From Streptomyces fumigatiscleroticus (lineage in GTDB: Bacteria; Actinomycetota; Actinomycetes; Streptomycetales; Streptomycetaceae): a stretch of 64,000 nucleotides of DNA. The first letter of the stretch is position 1. Every line of letters starts with the position of its first letter. Where the stretch lies: assembly GCF_014647975.1 (NCBI RefSeq), contig NZ_BMQF01000003.1:124001-188000 (forward strand). The letters run 5' to 3'. The notes below the pieces were generated by a model, which did not search any database, was not told where the DNA came from, and worked only from the letters and a program-made list of their open reading frames with translations. A program made the translations under genes and the position numbers. Shown here in pieces: positions 27,825 through 38,269 of this stretch.

Positions 27825-29396
27825 ATGTCCTTTCCTCTGCTGACAGCGACGGCGGCCCTCCCGGCCGTCGGAGCCATCGCCACGGCCGCCGTCCCGGCCG
27901 CCAGGCGCACCACGGCCAAGTGGCTGGCGCTGCTCTTCTCACTGGCGACGCTGGCGCTGGCCGTCACGGTCCTGGTCCGCTTCGACCCCGACGGCGACCG
28001 CTACCAGCTCACCGAGTCCCACTCCTGGATCGAGGACTTCGGGGTCCGGTACGAGCTGGGTGTGGACGGCATCGCGGTCGCGCTGATCGCGCTCACGGCC
28101 GTACTGATCCCGTTCATCGTCCTGGCGGGCTGGCACGACGCCGACCCGCTGGAGACCGGCAGTCGCCGCTGGCGGCCGACGCAGGGCTTCTTCGCGCTGA
28201 TCCTGGCCGTCGAGGCGATGGTGATCATCTCCTTCGAGGCCACCGACGTCTTCCTCTTCTACATCTTCTTCGAAGCCATGCTGATCCCGATGTACTTCCT
28301 GATCGGCGGCTTCGGCGACCGTGCGCACGAGCACGGCGAGGAGACGGCGTCGACGCAGCGGTCGTACGCGGCGGTGAAGTTCCTCCTCTACAACCTGGTC
28401 GGCGGGCTGGTCATGCTGGCCGCGGTGATCGGTCTGTACGTGGTCGCCGGGAACTTCTCGCTCACCGAGATCGCCGAGGCGCGCGCCGACGGCTCGCTCT
28501 CCATGGCGACCAACACCGAGCGCTGGCTCTTCCTCGGTTTCTTCTTCGCCTTCGCGGTGAAGGCGCCGCTGTGGCCGCTGCACACCTGGCTGCCCAACGC
28601 GATGGGGGAGGCCACCGCCCCGGTCGCCGTCCTGATCACCGCGGTCGTGGACAAGGTGGGCACCTTCGCGATGCTCCGCTTCTGCCTCCAGCTGTTTCCG
28701 GAGGCCAGCAAGTGGGCGACGCCGGTCCTCCTGGTCCTGGCGCTCATCAGCATCATCTACGGGGCACTGCTCGCGGTCGGCCAGCGCGACATCAAGCGGC
28801 TGGTGGCGTACGCGTCGATCTCGCACTTCGGCTTCATCATCATGGGCATCTTCGCGATGACCAGCCAGGGCCAGTCGGGCGCGACGCTGTACATGGTCAA
28901 CCACGGCATCTCGACCGCGGCCCTGATGCTGGTGGCCGGCTTCCTGATCTCGCGGCGCGGCTCCCGGCTGATCGCCGACTACGGAGGTGTGCAGAAGGTC
29001 GCCCCGGTGCTCGCCGGGACCTTCCTGATCGGCGGCCTGGCGACCCTGTCGCTGCCGGGCCTCGCGCCCTTCGTGAGCGAGTTCCTCGTCCTGGTTGGCA
29101 CCTTCACGCGCTACCCGGTGATCGGCATCATCGCCACCTTCGGCATCGTCCTGGCCGCGCTGTACACCCTCGTCCTCTATCAGCGGACGATGACGGGTCC
29201 GGTGAGGGCCGAGGTGGCGGCCATGCCCGACCTGCGGGCGCGTGAGCTGGTGGTCGTCGCCCCGCTGGTCGTCCTGCTGATCTTCCTGGGCGTCTACCCG
29301 AAGCCCGTCACGGACATCGTCGACCCGGCGGTCAAGCAGACCATGTCCGACGTACAGAAGAAGGATCCCCGGCCCGAGGTGGAGGCGGCCAAGTGA
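27825..29396 (+). CDS. nuoM: NADH-quinone oxidoreductase subunit M
   Basis: This is the second antiporter-like pump (523 residues, about 14 helices). The motifs FFEAMLIPMYFLIGGFG (with the key membrane Glu), KAPLWPLHTWLPNAMGEATAPVAVLITAVVDKVGTFAM and RDIKRLVAYASISHFGFI are clear. It starts five bases after the nuoL stop and overlaps nuoN by the GTGA arrangement. Confidence 0.96.
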   Translation: MSFPLLTATAALPAVGAIATAAVPAARRTTAKWLALLFSLATLALAVTVLVRFDPDGDRYQLTESHSWIEDFGVRYELGVDGIAVALIALTAVLIPFIVLAGWHDADPLETGSRRWRPTQGFFALILAVEAMVIISFEATDVFLFYIFFEAMLIPMYFLIGGFGDRAHEHGEETASTQRSYAAVKFLLYNLVGGLVMLAAVIGLYVVAGNFSLTEIAEARADGSLSMATNTERWLFLGFFFAFAVKAPLWPLHTWLPNAMGEATAPVAVLITAVVDKVGTFAMLRFCLQLFPEASKWATPVLLVLALISIIYGALLAVGQRDIKRLVAYASISHFGFIIMGIFAMTSQGQSGATLYMVNHGISTAALMLVAGFLISRRGSRLIADYGGVQKVAPVLAGTFLIGGLATLSLPGLAPFVSEFLVLVGTFTRYPVIGIIATFGIVLAALYTLVLYQRTMTGPVRAEVAAMPDLRARELVVVAPLVVLLIFLGVYPKPVTDIVDPAVKQTMSDVQKKDPRPEVEAAK

Positions 29397-31042
29397 GCAC
29401 AGCAGCCGTCCACAGCCTGTGGACAACCGCGGCCGACCCGATCTCGAAGATCGACGCGCCGAAGATCGAATACGGGCAGCTGTCGCCCGCCCTGATCGTC
29501 GTCGGCGCGGCGATCGTCGGGGTGCTGGTCGAGGCGTTCGTCCCGCGCAAGTCCCGTTACCACGCCCAGCTGTTCGTGTCCGTCGTCGCGCTCGCCGCGG
29601 CCTTCGCCGCGGTCGTCGCGCTCGCGGCCGACGGGTACGGCACCACCAAGGCGCGCATCGCGGCGATGGGTGCGATCGCCGTCGACGGACCGGCCCTCTT
29701 CCTCCAGGGAACCATCCTGCTGGCGGGGCTGGTCGGTCTGTTCACCTTCGCCGAGCGGCGGCTCGACCCGGCGGCGCACGGCAACCGCGTCGACTCCTTC
29801 GCCGCGCAGGCCGCCGCCGTACCGGGCAGCGACAGCGAGAAGGCGGCGGTCAGGGCCGGTTTCACCACCACCGAGACCTTCCCGCTCCTCCTCTTCGCGA
29901 TCTCCGGCATGCTGATCTTCCCGGCCGCCAACGACCTGCTGACGCTCTTCGTGGCGCTGGAGGTCTTCTCGCTCCCCCTCTACCTGCTGTGCGCGCTGGC
30001 CCGGCGCAAGCGGCTGATGTCGCAGGAGGCCGCGGTCAAGTACTTCCTGCTCGGCGCCTTCGCCTCCGCGTTCACCCTGTTCGGCATCGCGCTGCTGTAC
30101 GGCTACGCGGGCTCCATGTCCTACGCGACGATCGCGCAGGTCGTCGACGGCACGGTCACCGATGTCAGCCCGGCCCTGGCGAACACCATGGGCAACGACG
30201 CGCTGCTGCTCGTCGGGAGCGCGCTGATCGTCATGGGCCTGCTGTTCAAGGTGGGCGCGGTGCCGTTCCACATGTGGACGCCCGACGTGTACCAGGGCGC
30301 GCCGACGCCGGTGACCGGCTTCATGGCGGCGGCGACCAAGGTGGCGGCCTTCGGTGCGCTGCTGCGCATCCTGTACGTGGTGCTGCCCGGGCTGCGCTGG
30401 GACTGGCGGCCGGTCATGTGGGGCGTCGCGATCGTCACCATGCTGGGCGGTGCGATCGTCGCGATCACGCAGACCGACATCAAGCGGCTGCTGGCGTACT
30501 CGTCGATCGCCCACGCGGGATTCATCCTCGCGGGTGTCATCGCGACCACACCGGACGGTGTCTCGTCGGTCCTCTTCTATCTGGCCGCGTACTCGTTCGT
30601 GACGATCGGTGCCTTCGCGGTCGTCACGCTGGTCCGCGACGCCGGCGGCGAGGCGACGCACCTGTCCAAGTGGGCCGGGCTCGGGCGCAGGTCGCCGGTG
30701 GTGGCGGCCGTGTTCGCGGTGTTCCTGCTGGCCTTCGCGGGCATTCCGCTGACCTCCGGCTTCGCGGGCAAGTTCGCCGTGTTCAAGGCGGCGGCGGAGG
30801 GCGGCGCGGCGCCGCTGGTCGTCATCGGTGTGATCTCCTCGGCGGTCGCGGCGTTCTTCTACATCCGTGTCATCGTGCTGATGTTCTTCAGCGAGCCGCG
30901 GCCGGAGGGCCCGACCGTCGCCGTGCCCTCCCCGCTGACGATGACGGCGATCGGGGTGGGTGTGGCGGTCACGCTGGTGCTCGGTGTGGCACCGCAGTAC
31001 TTCCTGGATCTGGCGGGTCAGGCGGGGGTGTTCGTGCGCTGA
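29393..31042 (+). CDS. nuoN: NADH-quinone oxidoreductase subunit N
   Basis: The last operon gene encodes the third antiporter-like pump (549 residues). It shows FVALEVFSLPLYLLCALAR with the membrane Glu, KVGAVPFHMWTPDVYQGAPTPVTGFMAAATKVAAF and TDIKRLLAYSSIAHAGFI. The first codons contain a perfect palindrome GTCCACAG-C-CTGTGGAC (29408-29424) that also forms a DnaA-box-like sequence (see findings). The operon ends with a strong terminator. Confidence 0.96.
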   Translation: MSTAAVHSLWTTAADPISKIDAPKIEYGQLSPALIVVGAAIVGVLVEAFVPRKSRYHAQLFVSVVALAAAFAAVVALAADGYGTTKARIAAMGAIAVDGPALFLQGTILLAGLVGLFTFAERRLDPAAHGNRVDSFAAQAAAVPGSDSEKAAVRAGFTTTETFPLLLFAISGMLIFPAANDLLTLFVALEVFSLPLYLLCALARRKRLMSQEAAVKYFLLGAFASAFTLFGIALLYGYAGSMSYATIAQVVDGTVTDVSPALANTMGNDALLLVGSALIVMGLLFKVGAVPFHMWTPDVYQGAPTPVTGFMAAATKVAAFGALLRILYVVLPGLRWDWRPVMWGVAIVTMLGGAIVAITQTDIKRLLAYSSIAHAGFILAGVIATTPDGVSSVLFYLAAYSFVTIGAFAVVTLVRDAGGEATHLSKWAGLGRRSPVVAAVFAVFLLAFAGIPLTSGFAGKFAVFKAAAEGGAAPLVVIGVISSAVAAFFYIRVIVLMFFSEPRPEGPTVAVPSPLTMTAIGVGVAVTLVLGVAPQYFLDLAGQAGVFVR

Positions 31043-31075
31043 ACACGGCGCTCGCCCGCACCGCTCCTGACCGCT

Positions 31076-31127
31076 CACGGCGGCGGCCCGGCATCCCACC
31101 GAGGGAGGATGCCGGGCCGCCGCCGTG
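31076..31127. terminator. Strong terminator of the nuo operon
   Basis: A perfect 21-bp inverted repeat (31076-31096 and 31107-31127) closes a ten-base loop 33 bases after nuoN. It sits 11 bases before the end of the convergent Uma2-like gene and so can stop transcription from both sides. No T-run follows, which is usual in Streptomyces. Confidence 0.92.
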
Positions 31128-31137
31128 TGTGGGCGGG

Positions 31138-31751
31138 CTACTCGCCGCCGCCCCGGCGCGGCTTGATCGCGGTGAGATCCAGATCCGCCGGGAACGGGGC
31201 ACTCACCTTCATACGCTCGCGGAAGATGCCGACGCCGGTGTACGCGCCGGTGGTGGGCTCCAGCTCGAAGGCGTGCACGACGGCGATACCCTGCTCGTTC
31301 TCCACCCGCCAGTAGCGGGGATGCCGGCCCGGGCGTACTTCAGCGGCTTGGTCTCCCGGTCGCGGGAGACGGACTCCGCCGAGACGACCTCGACGGTCAG
31401 GACGACGTCCTCGGCCGGGTAGCGGGTCTGCTCCGGGTCGTCCACCACGTCCCCGCGCACCACGATCACGTCCGGCTCCGGTCGGTTCTGGTGGTCGATG
31501 TCGATGGTGAACTCGCGGACGACCTCGTACTCCTCCGGGGCCAGCGACTGCAGCTGCCATTCGAAGATACTCACAGCGCGTGAATGGAAAAGAGTCTGCG
31601 GACTTACGAAGACCAGGCTTCCGTCGATCAGTTCCGTGTGCGGAGGCAGATTCGGGAGGCGGTCCAGGTCGTCGGCGGTCCAGCCGCCTTCCGGCGGGAG
31701 CGGCCAGGCGGGCGTGGACGCCTTCGGTGCGACGCTCGTCAGTGCTCCCAT
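31138..31751 (-). pseudogene. Uma2-family (PD-(D/E)XK-like) protein gene with a one-base frameshift
   Basis: The first 148 or so codons read a normal Uma2 protein (ATG 31751; TELIDGSLVFVSPQ, FTIDIDHQNRPEPDVIVVRGDVV, VLTVEVVSAESVSRDRETKPLKYARAGIP). The rest of the family sequence (RYWRVENEQGIAVVHAFELEP, ending IKPRRGGGE) continues in another frame. The switch falls at a GGGG run on the plus strand (31317-31320): one extra base there would restore a single frame of about 205 codons. The family has a restriction-endonuclease-like fold, and its function in actinobacteria is unclear. It may be a true pseudogene, a phase-variable gene or a sequencing error in the homopolymer. Confidence 0.85.
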
Positions 31752-31924
31752 GGGACGGAGTCTCGCCAGTGCTTTCAGGTTATCGGGCGGAAACGGGCAA
31801 GTCCGCCACGTACGTGTGATCGAGAGCGGGCTCTTGACGCCAGCCTGTGGACAACTCCAGCGTTGTCGGCGGCGGCCCCTATCGTGGAGGCAGTGGTCGA
31901 AGGGCGACGTACGGGGGCACGACG

Positions 31925-33910
<1,986 letters not shown>

Positions 33911-33934
33911 AGAAGGATCTGCGTCCGGCCGGGG

Positions 33935-34170
33935 GCCATCCTCTCGAGCGGAACGCCCGACGTACCGGACGCCGACGCCGACGCCCGGTACCGACGCCTG
34001 GACGCCGACGCCTAGCGCCCGGCGCTCGAACGCCGACGCCGCTGGACGCCCGGCGCCGCCCGGACGCCGACGCCTGACGCCCGGCGCCCGGACGCCGACG
34101 CCGCTGGACGCCCGGCGCCGCCCGGACGCCGACGCTAGGCACCGGGCGCCCGGCGTCGCGCGGGCGTCCC
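33935..34170. repeat. Low-complexity GACGCC-rich repeat block between convergent genes
   Basis: The gap after recQ is filled with short iterations of GACGCC and CCCGGCGCC. A 44-bp segment at 34030-34073 recurs at 34092-34135 (period 62). The arms GACGCCCGGCGCC and related palindromes can fold into many alternative hairpins. It lies between the 3' ends of recQ and the convergent M56 peptidase gene and may serve as a terminator. No gene is seen in it. Confidence 0.8.
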
Positions 34171-34230
34171 GCGTGCGGACGCCGCAGGCGTGCAGCGCCG
34201 TCGTCACAGGGCGCGTGCCGCGTACGGCGT

Positions 34231-35169
34231 CTACGACAGTGCCGTCAGCCCCGGTGCGAAGGTGATCAGCAGGGGGAGCAGCGGTACCAGGGCCGCCACC
34301 GTCGTCGTCAGGGCGCGCCGGCGGCGGCCCAGGCGGGGCGGGGGCTCCAGGAGACGGTCGACGCGTTCGCCGAGGAGGCGGTGGCTGGAGGCGCAGGACA
34401 GCACGCCCCGGTGCTGGTTCAGCTCGATCAGGGCCAGTGCCGTGGTCAGGTGGCCGCAGCGGCGGGAGGCGGTGTCGTCGGCGGCGAGTTCGACCAGGCG
34501 GTGGGTCTGGTCGCAGAAGTGGGCGAACAGCGGGATACGGGGGAAGCCGGTGGCGAGCGCGGTGGACAGGTGCAGCAGCCAGTCGTGGCGGGCCCGGGCG
34601 TGGCCACGCTCGTGGGTGAGGACGGCGTCGAGCTGGTGGCCGGTGAGGCGGTGCAGCGCGCCGGTGGTGACCACCAGCTGGGGCGGGTGGCCGGGCATCC
34701 ACCAGGCGTCCGGGTACTCGTCCTCCAGCACCAGGAGGGGACCGCGGGCGGCGGGCAGCCCGGCGGGCAGGTCGGGGGCGCGCTCGCGCAGATGCGCGCG
34801 GGCCTGGGCGCGACGCCGGCGTGCCTCGACCAGCTCCCGGGCGAGCATCGCGGTCGTCCAGGCGGCGCCGCACGCCAGCAGCAGGGTGAGGGCGGCCGCC
34901 CAGAGCGGGGCGGCGGAGAGGTCGTACGCCGCGGTCACGGCCGGCGGAGCCGGGGCGAAGAGCTGGGCGCGGACCGTGCCGAAGACGGCGGCGGCGCCCA
35001 GCACCAGGGCCGTCAGACAGCACAGCAGGACGGTGGCGACCAGGCACTGCCACACCCACAGCGCGACCACCGGCTCCCGCTCGGGCCAGGAGGCCCGGGT
35101 CAGTGAACGCGGGACCGGCACGGCGGCGGTCACGGCGACGGCGCACAGCAGGAGCAGGCAGACGGTCAT
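34231..35169 (-). CDS. M56-family membrane metallopeptidase (BlaR1-like protease domain)
   Basis: The 312-residue product has transmembrane helices near residues 3-18, 36-60, 88-108 and at the C-terminus. Between them is a cytoplasmic zinc protease domain with H186-E-R-G-H190 (THERGHARARHDWL) and a downstream Glu in LVELAADDTA as the third ligand. This is the protease architecture of BlaR1/MecR1, but the extracellular sensor domain is missing, and no BlaI/MecI repressor gene is found beside it, unlike the usual actinobacterial pair. Target and signal are unknown. The ATG at 35169 starts the first hydrophobic helix; upstream codons give a low-complexity leader. Confidence 0.87.
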   Translation of the reverse strand: MTVCLLLLCAVAVTAAVPVPRSLTRASWPEREPVVALWVWQCLVATVLLCCLTALVLGAAAVFGTVRAQLFAPAPPAVTAAYDLSAAPLWAAALTLLLACGAAWTTAMLARELVEARRRRAQARAHLRERAPDLPAGLPAARGPLLVLEDEYPDAWWMPGHPPQLVVTTGALHRLTGHQLDAVLTHERGHARARHDWLLHLSTALATGFPRIPLFAHFCDQTHRLVELAADDTASRRCGHLTTALALIELNQHRGVLSCASSHRLLGERVDRLLEPPPRLGRRRRALTTTVAALVPLLPLLITFAPGLTALS

Positions 35170-35276
35170 GCCACGGGCTCCGGATCCTGGTCGGAAAGGG
35201 GCGGCTTCGGGTCGTGCTCGGGGGGCGGCCGCGTGCGCCGACGACCGTGACGCGCGCGACGGGCGTGGCACGCACA

Positions 35277-35311
35277 CCGCCCGCCGCCGACAGTATGACG
35301 GCGGCGGGCGG
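35277..35311 (-). terminator. Terminator after fumarylacetoacetase
   Basis: A perfect 13-bp stem CCGCCCGCCGCCG/CGGCGGCGGGCGG with a nine-base loop stands about 65 bases beyond the fahA stop in the direction of its transcription and before the M56 gene. Confidence 0.82.
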
Positions 35312-35375
35312 CGCGAGTCAGGTGTCGGCGGCCCGGAATGTGGGAAGCGGGGTCACTCCGGAGGCCTCCCGCCCC

Positions 35376-36590
35376 TCATGTCGCGGGCACCACCCGCCCG
35401 GTCACCTCGCCCAGTCCCACCCGCATCCCGTCCGGGCCCGGGGCCCAGGCGGACAGGGTCACCACGTCACCGTCCTGGAGGAACGTGCGCTTGCCGGTGG
35501 GCAGTTCGAGCGGGTCGCGGCCGTTCCAGGTCAGCTCCAGCAGGGAACCGCGCTCCCGTTCGGCCGGACCGCTCACCGTGCCGGAGCCGTACAGGTCGCC
35601 GGTGCGCAGCCGGGCGCCGTTGACGGTCATGTGGGCGAGCTGCTGGGCGGCCGTCCAGTACATGGTGGAGAAGGGCGGCTCGGAGACGACATGGCCGTTG
35701 ACCGCGACGGAGAGACGGAGGTCGTAGCCGCCGGGTTCCTCTTCCGTGTCGTCGAGGTACGGCAGCAGCTCGTGCGTCCGCTCCGGGGGCGCGACCCGCG
35801 CCTCCTCCAGGGCGTCCAGCGGCGTGATCCACGCCGACAGGGAGGTGGCGAAGGACTTGCCGAGGAACGGGCCGAGCGGGACGTACTCCCAGGCCTGGAT
35901 GTCCCGCGCGGACCAGTCGTTGAGCAGACAGAGTCCGAAGACGTGGTCGCGGAAGCCGCCGAGCGGGACCGGCCGGCCCGGTTCGGACCCCACGCCCACC
36001 ACGAAGCCGACCTCGGCCTCGATGTCCAGGCGGACGGACGGGCCGAAGACGGGAGCGGGATCGGCGGGCGCCTTGCGCTGCCCGGACGGCCGGACGACGT
36101 CCGTGCCCGACACCACCACCGTGCCGGAACGGCCGTGGTAGCCGATCGGGAGGTGCTTCCAGTTGGGGGTGAGGGAGTCCGCGGCGTCGGGGCGGAAGAT
36201 GCGGCCCGCGTTCCGGGCGTGGTGCTCGGAGGCGTAGAAGTCGACGTAGTCGGCGACCTCGAAAGGGAGGTGGAGGGTCACCGAGGACAGCGGGTGGAAC
36301 AGCGGCTCGACGGTCTCCCGGTGCGAGGGCACCGTCACCCACGCGGTCAGCGCCCGCCGCACGTCCGACCAGGCGGTGCGGCCGGCCGCCAGCAGCGGGC
36401 CGAGGTCCGGCTGCGCGAGCAGGGAGGCGTAGGGCGAGCCGAGCGCGTGCGCCGCGGCACCGGCGTCGAGGACGTGGTCGCCGAGCCGGACGCCCACGCC
36501 CCGCCGCTCGGTGCCCGGGATCGTGAACACGCCGTACGGAAGGTTGTGCGGGCCGAAGGGGTCGCCCTCGGGGACGTCGAAGGGGGGCAT
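35376..36590 (-). CDS. fahA: Fumarylacetoacetase
   Basis: The last enzyme of tyrosine/homogentisate breakdown, it splits fumarylacetoacetate into fumarate and acetoacetate. The 404-residue sequence is typical: DVPEGDPFGPHNLPYGVF at the start, the metal and active-site region DYVDFYASEHHARNAGRIFRP, PIGYHGRSGTVVVSGT, DIEAEVGFVVG and DWSARDIQAWEYVPLGPFLGKSFATSLSAWI. The ATG at 36590 fits the family start and has GAGCGAGG upstream. The other catabolic genes (hpd, hmgA) are not adjacent. Confidence 0.96.
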   Translation of the reverse strand: MPPFDVPEGDPFGPHNLPYGVFTIPGTERRGVGVRLGDHVLDAGAAAHALGSPYASLLAQPDLGPLLAAGRTAWSDVRRALTAWVTVPSHRETVEPLFHPLSSVTLHLPFEVADYVDFYASEHHARNAGRIFRPDAADSLTPNWKHLPIGYHGRSGTVVVSGTDVVRPSGQRKAPADPAPVFGPSVRLDIEAEVGFVVGVGSEPGRPVPLGGFRDHVFGLCLLNDWSARDIQAWEYVPLGPFLGKSFATSLSAWITPLDALEEARVAPPERTHELLPYLDDTEEEPGGYDLRLSVAVNGHVVSEPPFSTMYWTAAQQLAHMTVNGARLRTGDLYGSGTVSGPAERERGSLLELTWNGRDPLELPTGKRTFLQDGDVVTLSAWAPGPDGMRVGLGEVTGRVVPAT

Positions 36591-36910
36591 CGGGTGCTGC
36601 CTCGCTCTCGTGCTCGCCGTGTGCTCCACGGGTCCGTGGCCGTGCCACACGTTACGGGTGCCCCGCCGGTCCTGGGCAGAGCCGGACGGGTTCCGCGGAG
36701 CGCGCGGACGGCGAGCCGAGTGACGGGTGGGGCGGGCCGCCGGACACCGTCCGGGGCACTCGACCGTGGCGCTCCGCTTCCGTTTGTGCGCGGGAAGTTG
36801 TCCACAGGTCGGTCCGCAATCTTGACGGAGTGGTGCGAACGGGGTGACTCTGGGCGGGTGCTGGACGGCCTCGGGGAGGGGGACGTTCCCAAGGCACACC
36901 AGGGGGGCGA
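36591..36910. promoter_or_regulatory. Divergent intergenic region with a DnaA-box-like sequence
   Basis: This 320-bp gap separates fahA from the surface-glycan block and holds no credible gene. TTGTCCACA at 36798-36806 is an exact match to the Streptomyces DnaA-box consensus. TTGACG near 36822 could be a -35 element for the rightward gene. No operator for tyrosine catabolism was recognised. Confidence 0.45.
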
Positions 36911-38269
36911 ATGGCCATTGGGGAGGCCGGCCTGGGATCGGCGCGCCCGGGGTCACAGCCGAAACGGCTGGAAGAGACCATGCGCGCACGACTCGGCCGG
37001 GAATGCGTGTACGTACCGTCGTGCCGGCTGGGGCTGTTCCTGGCGCTGCGCCACTGGTGCCCGCCGGGCGGCCGGGTGCTGATGTCGCCGGTCAACGACG
37101 ATGTCATCTTCTTCGTGGTGCTGGCGGCCGGGCTGCGGCCCGTGCAGGCGCCGCTGAACCCGCTGGACGCGTCCATCGACATCGATGCCGTGCCCGACGA
37201 GATGTGGAGCTCGCTGTCCGCCGTCCTGACGACGAACCTCTACGGCAACCCCGACCCGGCGCCCGAACTGCGTGCGCGCTGCGACGCGCTGGGGATCCCG
37301 CTGTTCGAGGACGCGGCCCACGCCATCGGCGGCGAGGTGGGCGGCCGTCCGGTCGGGAGCTGGGGCGACGCCTCCGTTTTCAGTCTGTCCAAGCATGTCG
37401 GCGCCAAGGCCGGGGGCTTCGTCTCGGTCGCCGACGCGGGTCTGCGGCAGACCCTGGAGAAGGCCCGCGACGATCTGCTCGCCCCGCGCCGGACGACGTC
37501 CGAACTCGTCTACGCCGTGCGTCCGTACGCCGAGACGGCGGTGCGGGGGCTGCGACTGCGCTCCGCTGCCTGGGCCGCGATGCGGCTGCTGGGGCTGACG
37601 GAACGCGAGGGGATCCGGATGCCGCTGCGCCCGCAGCAGCTGGCCCGCGCGGTCGCCGCCGCCCCGGACCTCATGGCTCACGACTCCTGGGTGCGGGTCG
37701 ACATGCACGACTACCGCCTGGAGTCCGGCCCGCTCCGGCTGGCCCGGATCGGCCGGAGACTGGACCGGCTGGACGAGGTGCTGGCGGCCTGCCGGGCGGG
37801 CACGGAGTCGCTGCTGTCGACCAGATGGGCCCGGCAGCGCCCGGACGCCGGGGCACGGCCGCGGGCCGACGGGGTGCCGGGAGGCGGTGGCCGGACCGGG
37901 GAAAGAGCGCAGCCGCTGTTCCGGGTACCGCTGTTCGTGGCGGACCGGGACGCGGCGATCAGAGCACTGGCGCGGCGGGGCATCGTCGTCGGCTACCTTT
38001 ACGACCCGCCGCTGGACGACTACGCGGGCGCGGAATTCACCGACCTGTCCCCGGCGCCCGAGGGGGCGCGCTGGTTCGCGCGCCACGCGCTGCCCGTGGA
38101 CCCGCTGCGGGCCCGGGCGGTCATCGACGTGCTGGAGGAGTCCGGAGCACGGCCGGCCGAGGCACCGGACGGGCTGACCCGGCGGGCTCCCGCGGCGGAC
38201 GGGCTGCCGCAGGGACGGCCGGCACCGGAAGGACCGACGGCGGGAGGGCTGGGACCGTCCCGTGGCTGA
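36911..38269 (+). CDS. DegT/DnrJ/EryC1-type PLP sugar aminotransferase
   Basis: Members of this fold-type-I family transfer amino groups to nucleotide-linked keto sugars. The 452-residue protein keeps the PLP-contacting segment FEDAAHAIGGE (D134, H137) and the Schiff-base lysine K161 in SVFSLSKHVGAKAGGF, though the usual SF.GTK/GEGG consensus is altered. About 50 C-terminal residues are Pro/Gly/Ala-rich and probably disordered. It is the first gene of a rightward set and overlaps the flippase gene by eight bases, which suggests it supplies an amino sugar for the same glycan. The GTG/ATG choice near the start is uncertain; the ATG at 36911 is taken from the open frame. Confidence 0.82.
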   Translation: MAIGEAGLGSARPGSQPKRLEETMRARLGRECVYVPSCRLGLFLALRHWCPPGGRVLMSPVNDDVIFFVVLAAGLRPVQAPLNPLDASIDIDAVPDEMWSSLSAVLTTNLYGNPDPAPELRARCDALGIPLFEDAAHAIGGEVGGRPVGSWGDASVFSLSKHVGAKAGGFVSVADAGLRQTLEKARDDLLAPRRTTSELVYAVRPYAETAVRGLRLRSAAWAAMRLLGLTEREGIRMPLRPQQLARAVAAAPDLMAHDSWVRVDMHDYRLESGPLRLARIGRRLDRLDEVLAACRAGTESLLSTRWARQRPDAGARPRADGVPGGGGRTGERAQPLFRVPLFVADRDAAIRALARRGIVVGYLYDPPLDDYAGAEFTDLSPAPEGARWFARHALPVDPLRARAVIDVLEESGARPAEAPDGLTRRAPAADGLPQGRPAPEGPTAGGLGPSRG

